This document shows, in pieces, positions 1-4,786 of a stretch of 5,426 bases of DNA. The notes under the pieces were generated by a model. It was not told where the DNA came from and ran no database searches. It was given only the letters and a program-made list of their open reading frames with translations. The DNA comes from an uncultured Angelakisella sp. (GTDB lineage: Bacteria; Bacillota; Clostridia; Oscillospirales; Ruminococcaceae): positions 1 to 5,426 of the forward strand of contig CANOCD010000102.1 of NCBI GenBank assembly GCA_947564495.1, in the 5' to 3' direction. Made by a program: the position numbers and the translations under genes. Every line of letters begins with the position of its first letter. Positions within the stretch are counted from its first letter, which is position 1.

Positions 1-423
1 GTCTTTTCGCAGATTTTTATAGGCCAAAACACCGGCAATCGTCTTTGCGTCCGTGATCTCACAGGAGAAGATCATCTCTTCGATCTCTTCTATCGTATAC
101 CGCTCGATATTGACAAATTCATTTTCATCGAGCCTTTGTTTCGATGGGATCAGATGCTCCGCGTAATAAACGACGATTTTTTCACTCGTATAAGCGGCTG
201 CCGTATTGATATCGATCAGATGGTGGATGTCATCCGAGCGGTATCCGGTTTCTTCCTCGAGTTCCCTCGCCGCGCAGATCTTAAAATCCTCATCGGCGCT
301 GTCCCTGCCGCCGGCCGGGATCTCCAGCATGATGTCGTCGATCGCGCCCCGGTGGTGACCACCATCATCAGCGCCAGAACTACCGCCAAAAACTTTTTCA
401 TCTCCTGCTTCCCTCCGTGTCAT
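1..423 (-). CDS. Nudix hydrolase, ADP-ribose pyrophosphatase-like; C-terminus cut by window edge, N-terminal part missing
   Basis: This frame is open for 141 codons from an ATG at 423 to base 1. It carries a complete Nudix box, G-x5-E-x7-RELEEETGY, at residues ~39-61, preceded by LEIPAGG, the hallmark of the ADP-ribose pyrophosphatase (NudF) branch. Such enzymes hydrolyse ADP-ribose to AMP and ribose-5-phosphate in the cytosol, using Mg2+ held by the box glutamates. Residues ~26-141 read like the family through to the helix near DAKTIAGVLAY, so only a few C-terminal residues are probably lost at the edge. Odd: family members have about 50 residues before LEIPAG, including a substrate-binding strand ending in QYR. 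Here there are about 30, and the first ~25 (G/D/H-rich) do not look like Nudix. The ATG at 423 has no Shine-Dalgarno site. Base composition is near 50% GC, unlike the rest of the window. The Nudix identity is firm; the start is doubtful and the gene may be a fragment or one half of a junction. Confidence 0.8.
   Translation of the reverse strand, partial: MTRREAGDEKVFGGSSGADDGGHHRGAIDDIMLEIPAGGRDSADEDFKICAARELEEETGYRSDDIHHLIDINTAAAYTSEKIVVYYAEHLIPSKQRLDENEFVNIERYTIEEIEEMIFSCEITDAKTIAGVLAYKNLRKD
350..401 (-). pseudogene. Start of a secreted-protein gene (signal-peptide-like), out of frame with the Nudix body
   Basis: An ATG at 401 on the minus strand is preceded by GGAGGG at 416-411, an ideal Shine-Dalgarno site and spacing. 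It opens with MKKFLAVVLALMMVV, a textbook bacterial signal-peptide n- and h-region. After about 18 residues this frame enters the Nudix gene in the wrong frame and becomes Arg/Ser-rich text with no family character, stopping at 216. I read this as the 5' end of a lipoprotein or secreted-protein gene joined to a truncated Nudix gene around 345-365. A sequencing indel inside one gene is less likely, because Nudix pyrophosphatases do not begin with a signal peptide. A genuine small secreted protein of 61 residues cannot be excluded. Confidence 0.45.
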
Positions 424-500
424 GTTGGTGTCTACTACTATAGTACGATAAAATAAGCCTTTTTATTGCAGAGATTTTTATTTTTTTTGACATTTCTTAC

Positions 501-529
501 ATTATACTCATTTTTTTCCATTTTGTAAA
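501..529 (-). promoter_or_regulatory. Sigma-A-type promoter reading leftward
   Basis: On the minus strand, TTTACA (529-524, 5 of 6 consensus) is followed by a 17-base spacer and a perfect TATAAT (506-501). The surroundings are AT-rich, typical of a strong Firmicutes housekeeping promoter. Transcription would begin near 494 and run into the start codon at 401, giving a leader of about 90 bases that includes the GGAGGG ribosome site at 416-411. Confidence 0.7.
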
Positions 530-548
530 CCCATACAGCGAATATAAT
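523..548 (+). promoter_or_regulatory. Weak candidate promoter for the cell-wall protein gene
   Basis: A perfect TATAAT lies at 543-548 on the plus strand. The only upstream element resembling a -35 is TTGTAA at 523-528, just 14 bases away, too short for a good sigma-A promoter. It overlaps the -35 of the leftward promoter, so the two would compete. I also looked for sporulation-type (sigma-E, sigma-K) spacing around CATACA at 532 and CATA at 583, without a match. Confidence 0.25.
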
Positions 549-652
549 TCGGAGAAAATATTCCCATCTGTAGACGGCGGCGCATAGAATGGGCCAGAGC
601 TTCTGCGGGGAGCCCTTCCGGACCCCTCCAGGCGGTCCCCCCGGGAAGCCGG

Positions 653-659
653 AAAGGAG
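653..659 (+). promoter_or_regulatory. Ribosome binding site setting the start at 667
   Basis: AAAGGAG lies 7 bases upstream of the ATG at 667. This favours 667 over the in-frame ATG at 589, which has no comparable site and would only add 26 Pro/Gly-rich residues. Confidence 0.85.
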
Positions 660-666
660 TTTTACC

Positions 667-2424
667 ATGGCCATGACCAAAAGCGCCACCCTTGTGGTCC
701 AGCTTTCCACAGGGCGGGAGGCCCTGCCGGTGCCCGGGGCGGGGGTCACCCTTGTCAGCCGGGAGACCGGGCGGAGGGTCTCCTTTGTCAGCGACATCTC
801 CGGGCGGACCCCGCCCGTCCCCGTCTGCGCCCCGCCCCGGGAGGAGAGCCTGGACCCCGATTTCACCGGCGTCCCCTACGCCCTCTACGACGTCCAGGTG
901 GAGGCCGACGGCTACCTCCCCGTCACCGTCCGGGGAGTCCAGATCTTCGCCGGGGAGGGCTCGGTCCTCCCCCTCTCCCTGGAGCCCCGCCCCCTGGGCC
1001 GGGAGGCCGGCCTGGAGGAGGTCTACGACATCCCCGAAAACGGCCTCCTCCTGACCTCGGAGCGCCGCCCCGAAGGCCCCGGCGAGGACGAGGACGTCCC
1101 CCAGGGCCGGGTCCTCACCACCGTCTACATCCCCCGGTATATCACCGTCCACCTGGGGGCCCCCTCCAACGCCTCGGCCCAAAACGTGACGGTGGATTTC
1201 GCCTACTACATCAAAAACGTGGCCAGCAGCGAGATCTACCCCACCTGGCCGGAAAACGCCATCCGGGCCAACATCTACGCCCAGATCTCCTTCGCCCTCA
1301 ACCGGATCTTCACCGAATGGTACCCCAGCCGGGGGTACTCCTTCAACATCACCAACCACACCGGCTACGACCAATACTATGTGCCGGGGCGGAATATCTT
1401 TACCAACATCGGGCGGATCGTGGACGAGATCTTCACCACCTACATCCGGCGGCCCGGGGCGCTGAATCCCCTCTTTGCCGAATACTGCAACGGGACCACC
1501 GTCAGCTGCGACGGGCTCTCCCAGTGGGGCACCGTCAGCCTGGCCCAGCAGGGGTACACCCCCCTGAGCATCCTCCGGCGGTTCTACGGCAGCGTGGAGC
1601 TGGTCCAGGCAAGCCAGGTCCGGAACATCGAAAGCTCCTACCCCGGCTCCAGCCTTTCCCTGGGCAGCCGGGGGGAGGCGGTGCGGACCATCCAGCGGCA
1701 GCTGAACCGCATCCGCCGCAACTACCCCGCCATCCCCGCCGTGGACGTGGACGGCATCTACGGCGGCGGCACCCAGGCCGCCGTCCGGGCCTTCCAGCGG
1801 ATCTTCAACCTTACCCAGGACGGCATCGTGGGCCGGGGGACCTGGAACCGGATCTCCAACATCTACGTTTCGGTGACCCGCCTGGCCGAGCTGGACGGGG
1901 AGAACGAGCCCCTCCCCAACACCCGGCCCAGCGGCGTCATCCGCCAGGGGGACCGGGGGGAGACGGTGCGGCTGGCCCAGTATTTCCTCCGGGTCATCTC
2001 CAACTACTACTACGACGTGCGGCCTATCACCGTGGACGGCATCTTCGGGTCGGGGACCAAAAACGCCGTCATCGACTTCCAGCGGCGGTTCGGCCTTTCC
2101 ACCGACGGGATCATTGGCCCGGCCACCTGGAACAGCCTTTACAACGTCTTTCTGGGCATCGCCAACACCAGCGGCCTGGTGGTCCCCTACCCCGGGACCC
2201 TCCTCCGGGAGGGGAGCCGGGGGGACAACGTCCGCCTGATGCAGGAGTACCTGCGGACCATCGGCACCCGCTACCCCATCCCCTGGATCGCCATCGACGG
2301 GATCTTCGGCCCCGGGACCCGCCAGGCGGTGGTGGCCTTCCAGCGGCTGGCAGGGCTTGCCGTGGACGGCATCATCGGCAGGAACACCTGGGACCGCATC
2401 GTGGCCACCCGGCTCCTGATCTAA
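667..2424 (+). CDS. SpoIID/LytB-like cell-wall protein with three peptidoglycan-binding repeats
   Basis: This 585-residue protein has four parts. Residues ~5-107 look like a carboxypeptidase-regulatory/transthyretin-type beta-sandwich (YDVQVEADGYLPVTVRGV). Residues ~155-312 resemble a compact SpoIID/LytB domain: YIKNVASSEIYPTWPENAIR matches the SpoIID segment around its catalytic glutamate (here Glu189), and GLSQWGTVSLAQQGYTPLSI with ILRRFYG (~283-308) matches its C-terminal SQWG...QGY...IL..YYG motif. Three PG_binding_1 repeats follow (~332-396, 427-491, 515-578), each with DGI(F/Y)G, AV..FQR and DGI(I/V)G..TW. SpoIID is a lytic transglycosylase used in spore engulfment, so wall binding and possibly glycan cleavage are inferred. 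A cysteine pair, Cys274-x6-Cys281, sits just before the SQWG motif. No signal peptide or membrane segment is visible with either possible start. I recognise this architecture from Clostridia, where such genes are usually named only as peptidoglycan-binding proteins. In-frame tandem stops (TAA TAG) precede a strong terminator. Catalytic activity is unproven. Confidence 0.88.
   Translation: MAMTKSATLVVQLSTGREALPVPGAGVTLVSRETGRRVSFVSDISGRTPPVPVCAPPREESLDPDFTGVPYALYDVQVEADGYLPVTVRGVQIFAGEGSVLPLSLEPRPLGREAGLEEVYDIPENGLLLTSERRPEGPGEDEDVPQGRVLTTVYIPRYITVHLGAPSNASAQNVTVDFAYYIKNVASSEIYPTWPENAIRANIYAQISFALNRIFTEWYPSRGYSFNITNHTGYDQYYVPGRNIFTNIGRIVDEIFTTYIRRPGALNPLFAEYCNGTTVSCDGLSQWGTVSLAQQGYTPLSILRRFYGSVELVQASQVRNIESSYPGSSLSLGSRGEAVRTIQRQLNRIRRNYPAIPAVDVDGIYGGGTQAAVRAFQRIFNLTQDGIVGRGTWNRISNIYVSVTRLAELDGENEPLPNTRPSGVIRQGDRGETVRLAQYFLRVISNYYYDVRPITVDGIFGSGTKNAVIDFQRRFGLSTDGIIGPATWNSLYNVFLGIANTSGLVVPYPGTLLREGSRGDNVRLMQEYLRTIGTRYPIPWIAIDGIFGPGTRQAVVAFQRLAGLAVDGIIGRNTWDRIVATRLLI
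1660..2400 (+). repeat. Three tandem peptidoglycan-binding repeats within the coding region
   Basis: The repeats occupy about 1660-1854, 1945-2139 and 2209-2400. Each begins with a G-(S/D)-RG-(E/D) turn, has a long helix, then a segment of the type (I/V)-x-(V/I)-DGI-(F/Y)-G, AV..FQR, a GL/NL turn and DGI(I/V)G..TW. They are related but diverged at both DNA and protein level, and spacer lengths differ (~30 and ~23 residues), so this is an old duplication. Compared with the canonical PG_binding_1 core they carry a few extra residues (for example NYPAIP) before the DGI strand. Confidence 0.85.
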
Positions 2425-2427
2425 TAG

Positions 2428-2479
2428 AACGGCCCCGTTATCCCCGGGCCTTCCCCGGGGAGGACGGGGCCGTTTTTTT
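2428..2479 (+). terminator. Two-tier rho-independent terminator
   Basis: A perfect 11-base-pair stem (AACGGCCCCGT with ACGGGGCCGTT, 2428-2438 and 2464-2474) encloses a second stem (CCCCGGG with CCCGGGG, 2442-2448 and 2454-2460) closed by a 5-base loop. A run of seven T (2473-2479) follows on the plus strand. It starts 3 bases after the stop codons of the upstream gene. On the minus strand the stem is followed by CTATTAG rather than a T run, so it should serve the plus-strand gene mainly. The stop codon of the convergent gene (2480-2478) overlaps the T tract. Confidence 0.93.
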
Positions 2480-4538
2480 ACAGGACCAGGTTCCGCTCCC
2501 CGCCGGGCATCCGGGCGGGGATGAATGCTTCCGGCCTGGCAAAGGCGTTCCCCCGGCGGTCCACCAGCAGCCCGGCCTCCTCCAGGACAGGGGAGCCCTC
2601 CAGCCTGGGGTAGGGCGCCGAGCTTTTCAGCATCTTCACGCCCCCGGCCTCCACCACCAGGCAGTGGGGGGCCGGGGCGCTCAGGTGTATCCCGGGGAGG
2701 ACCTCCCGGGGCTCCGCCCCCAAAGGGAGATACACCCCGGGGAGCTGGTGCTCCAGAAGGCCCGTCCCCGGGCCGGGGAGGCAGAGGGCGGCGGGGGACA
2801 GCTCCCGCTGCCAGGCCAGGAGGGTGTTTTCCTCCGCCCCCTGGGAGAAGGCCAGGACCAGGGGCCCCCCGTCCCCCTGGCGGGGGAGCCGGGAGGAGAG
2901 CCGCCGCCGGTCCCAAAGGCTCTCCCCGGGGTCCAGGGCCAGGGTCCCCGCCGGGGTGGAGATCACCACCCCGCCCCCCTCCCCCAGGGAGATCACCGTG
3001 GCCCCCCGGCCGGACCGCCACAGGCACCCCAGGGCCAGGACCGCCCCCAGGAGGCAGGCCCCCAGGGCCCGGCGCTCCCGGCGGCGGGCAAGGCGGGGAA
3101 AAAGATAGAGACAGAAAAACACCCCCGGCGGGATGGCGGCGCAGAGGGCCAGCTGCCAGGGGAGGAGCACCGGGAAGGAGAGGTCGGCCAGCCCCGCCGC
3201 CCCCCGGGCCAGGAGGAGGAGCAGCCGGGCGGCCATCCGGGCCAGGTCCAAAAGAAAGAGGCCGGGGGCATCCGGAAGGGGGAGGGAGAGGAGCAGCGCC
3301 CCGGTCCCGCCCAAAAGGATGCCTCCGGCCACAAGGGGGAGGGCGGGGAGGGTGGTGACCACTCCCCACAAAGAGACCCGCCCCAGCCAGGCCGCCAGAA
3401 CGGGAAGGGCCCCCAGCTGGGCCGCCGCCGAAGCGGACAGGCCCTCCGTGACCCAGCCCCCGAAGCGGCCCGCCCGGCCGAAGCGGGCGACGAGCCGTTC
3501 CTCCAGAAGGGCGGAGAGGGGCCCGGCCCCCGCCAGGAGGCCCAGGGTGGCGGCCAAGGTCAGCTGCCAGCCCAGGGTGAAAAGGACCGGCGGGGAGAGG
3601 GCCGCCAGGACCGCCCCGCCGGCCCCCAAAGAGGTGAGGCTGTCGGCCCGGCGGAGGGCCAGCCGCCCCAGGTGGCAGAGGCCCGCCATCACCCCCGCCC
3701 GGACCACCGAGACCGAGAAGCCGGCCATCCCGGCCAGGAGAAAGATCCCCGAAAGAGAAAGGAGGCTCCCCAGCCTCCGGTCCAAGCCAAAACGGCGGGC
3801 GGCGGCCTCCGCCCACCCCAGGAGCAGGGAGAGATGGAGCCCCGAGACCACCAGGAGATGGCGCAGCCCCGCCCGGTCCAGCTCCCCCAGCCGCCGGGCG
3901 GGGAGCTTATCCTGGCGGGAAAAGAGAAGGGCCAGCACCGCCCCGGTGTCCTCCCCGGGCCGGGCCTCCCAAAGCCGCTGGGAGAGCCGCCACCGCAGGG
4001 CGGCCAGTCCCGCCAGGGGGTGGAACCCCTCCGGGGCGGGGACGGGCTCCGGGGGCGCCTCCGCCCGGACAGACAGGGTGACGCCGCCGGGGGCGTCCCC
4101 GTCCTCCCAAGCCGACACCACCAGAAACTCCCCGGCCAGCCAGTCCCCGGGGGAGACCTCCTCGGTCATCCCGGACAGGGCAAGGCGGACCCGCCCCGAC
4201 CCCTCCGCCCAGGCGGCCCGCCCCCGGAGGGTGACCCGGGAGGGGTCGTAGGGGCTGGCCTCCTCCATCCACCCGGAAAAGGAGACGGAGCGGCCCTCCA
4301 GAGCCTGCCAGCCCTCCAGGCGCAGGGCAAAGAGCCCGCCCGCCGCCAGGGCCGCCACCGAAGCCGCCGCCCCGCAGAGGGCCAGCTGCCGGGCAAAGGC
4401 CCCCTTGCGCCGGGGGAGGCAGGCGGCGGCAAGGAGGGCCCCGCCGGCCACGACAAAGCCGGAGGCCCCTCCCCGGAGCTGGATAAGAGCCAGGGCCCCC
4501 AGGAAAAGGACGGCGAAGGTGAAGAGGGGGCGTTTCAT
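2478..4538 (-). CDS. comEC: ComEC/Rec2 family DNA-uptake channel protein with degenerate C-terminal domain
   Basis: This 686-residue membrane protein is the inner-membrane channel that takes up one DNA strand during natural transformation. Residues ~5-72 hold two or three membrane segments. Residues ~80-160 are a soluble beta-rich region where ComEC has its OB-fold (EGRSVSFSGW, GDWLAGEF). Residues ~195-480 are the competence domain with the family signature GLRHLLVVSGLHLSLL (~224-239), SVVRAGVM (277-284) and many hydrophobic helices; further helices lie near 490-506. Residues ~512-686 occupy the place of the metallo-beta-lactamase-like domain, but the usual VGQGDS strand reads SLGEGGG and no HxHxDH motif is present, so nuclease activity there is doubtful. 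Family members are often near 750 residues; the shortfall is mainly C-terminal. The ATG at 4538 is chosen because GGAAAGG lies 11 bases upstream; in-frame GTG and TTG starts further up have poorer sites. It is convergent with the wall-protein gene. No comEA or comEB is seen beside it. Confidence 0.9.
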   Translation of the reverse strand: MKRPLFTFAVLFLGALALIQLRGGASGFVVAGGALLAAACLPRRKGAFARQLALCGAAASVAALAAGGLFALRLEGWQALEGRSVSFSGWMEEASPYDPSRVTLRGRAAWAEGSGRVRLALSGMTEEVSPGDWLAGEFLVVSAWEDGDAPGGVTLSVRAEAPPEPVPAPEGFHPLAGLAALRWRLSQRLWEARPGEDTGAVLALLFSRQDKLPARRLGELDRAGLRHLLVVSGLHLSLLLGWAEAAARRFGLDRRLGSLLSLSGIFLLAGMAGFSVSVVRAGVMAGLCHLGRLALRRADSLTSLGAGGAVLAALSPPVLFTLGWQLTLAATLGLLAGAGPLSALLEERLVARFGRAGRFGGWVTEGLSASAAAQLGALPVLAAWLGRVSLWGVVTTLPALPLVAGGILLGGTGALLLSLPLPDAPGLFLLDLARMAARLLLLLARGAAGLADLSFPVLLPWQLALCAAIPPGVFFCLYLFPRLARRRERRALGACLLGAVLALGCLWRSGRGATVISLGEGGGVVISTPAGTLALDPGESLWDRRRLSSRLPRQGDGGPLVLAFSQGAEENTLLAWQRELSPAALCLPGPGTGLLEHQLPGVYLPLGAEPREVLPGIHLSAPAPHCLVVEAGGVKMLKSSAPYPRLEGSPVLEEAGLLVDRRGNAFARPEAFIPARMPGGERNLVL

Positions 4539-4549
4539 GGGGGGCACCG

Positions 4550-4556
4550 CCTTTCC
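4550..4556 (-). promoter_or_regulatory. Ribosome binding site of comEC (loosely spaced)
   Basis: GGAAAGG on the minus strand lies 11 bases before the ATG at 4538, slightly longer than ideal. It is too close (2 bases) to the alternative in-frame GTG, which supports the ATG. Confidence 0.5.
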
Positions 4557-4629
4557 GGGAGGGATGTGTGTGAAAACGAACAAAAAGGTTTGCGGAAGTC
4601 ATATTTTGTTTTTTTGGGAGGTTTGCTTT

Positions 4630-4658
4630 ATTTTAGCAATTTTTGGGGGAGGATGCAA
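4630..4658 (-). promoter_or_regulatory. Candidate sigma-A promoter for comEC
   Basis: On the minus strand, TTGCAT (4658-4653) and TAAAAT (4635-4630, 5 of 6 consensus) are separated by exactly 17 bases. Transcription would start near 4623, about 85 bases before the comEC start codon, in an AT-rich stretch. The C-rich spacer is the complement of a G-rich tract discussed in the findings. Confidence 0.5.
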
Positions 4659-4690
4659 GGGGGCGGGGGGATTTTGGCTTTTTTGGATGG

Positions 4691-4711
4691 ATCGGGGCCC
4701 AAGCCCCCGAT
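4691..4711. repeat. Inverted repeat between the divergent promoters
   Basis: ATCGGGG and CCCCGAT form a perfect 7-base-pair stem around a 7-base loop. A short TTTT follows on the plus side. It lies between divergent genes, so a terminator role is not expected from position; it could be an operator or simply stop stray transcription. The role is unknown. Confidence 0.4.
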
Positions 4712-4724
4712 TTTCGGCTTTCCC

Positions 4725-4754
4725 TTTACAGCGGCCCCCAACCTATGCTATGCT
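4725..4754 (+). promoter_or_regulatory. Candidate promoter for the membrane protein gene
   Basis: TTTACA at 4725-4730 is followed after 18 bases by TATGCT at 4749-4754, a moderate sigma-A match, with TATACT at 4760-4765 just beyond. It would place the transcript start roughly 25 bases before the start codon at 4787. A short direct repeat (TATGC twice) overlaps the -10. Confidence 0.45.
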
Positions 4755-4786
4755 ATCCCTATACTGCAAAAAGGGAGGCTTGCCCT

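Larger units (their letters stand above)
424..666. other. Intergenic region: AT-rich half, then GC-rich leader
   Basis: Bases 424-560 are very AT-rich with poly-T/poly-A runs and hold the leftward promoter at 501-529. From about 570 the sequence becomes GC-rich and leads into the ribosome site of the gene at 667. I find no convincing gene here. Open frames crossing the region on the minus strand have no family features. The abrupt composition change near 565 is as sharp as any in the window. Confidence 0.6.

Noticed and set aside
530..592. Sporulation sigma-factor promoter (CATACA at 532, CATA at 583) for the wall-protein gene
   Set aside because: No partner -35 element at the right spacing for sigma-E or sigma-K was found for either.
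589..666. Upstream ATG extending the wall protein by 26 residues
   Set aside because: No Shine-Dalgarno site, and the extension is Pro/Gly-rich with no signal-peptide character; the ATG at 667 has AAAGGAG at good spacing.
508..3816. Very long minus-strand open frame across the wall-protein gene and comEC
   Set aside because: Its translation is Gly/Pro/Arg-rich with no domain; it is antisense to one real gene and out of frame with the other. High GC at third positions removes stop codons from shadow frames.
2525..4251. Plus-strand open frames antisense to comEC
   Set aside because: Low-complexity Arg/Pro/Gly text, no ribosome sites, explained by the strong comEC frame on the other strand.
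4539..4583. In-frame TTG (4583) or GTG starts for comEC
   Set aside because: The TTG has no ribosome site, and the GTG sits only 2 bases from the GGAAAGG; the ATG at 4538 begins directly with the hydrophobic N-terminus.
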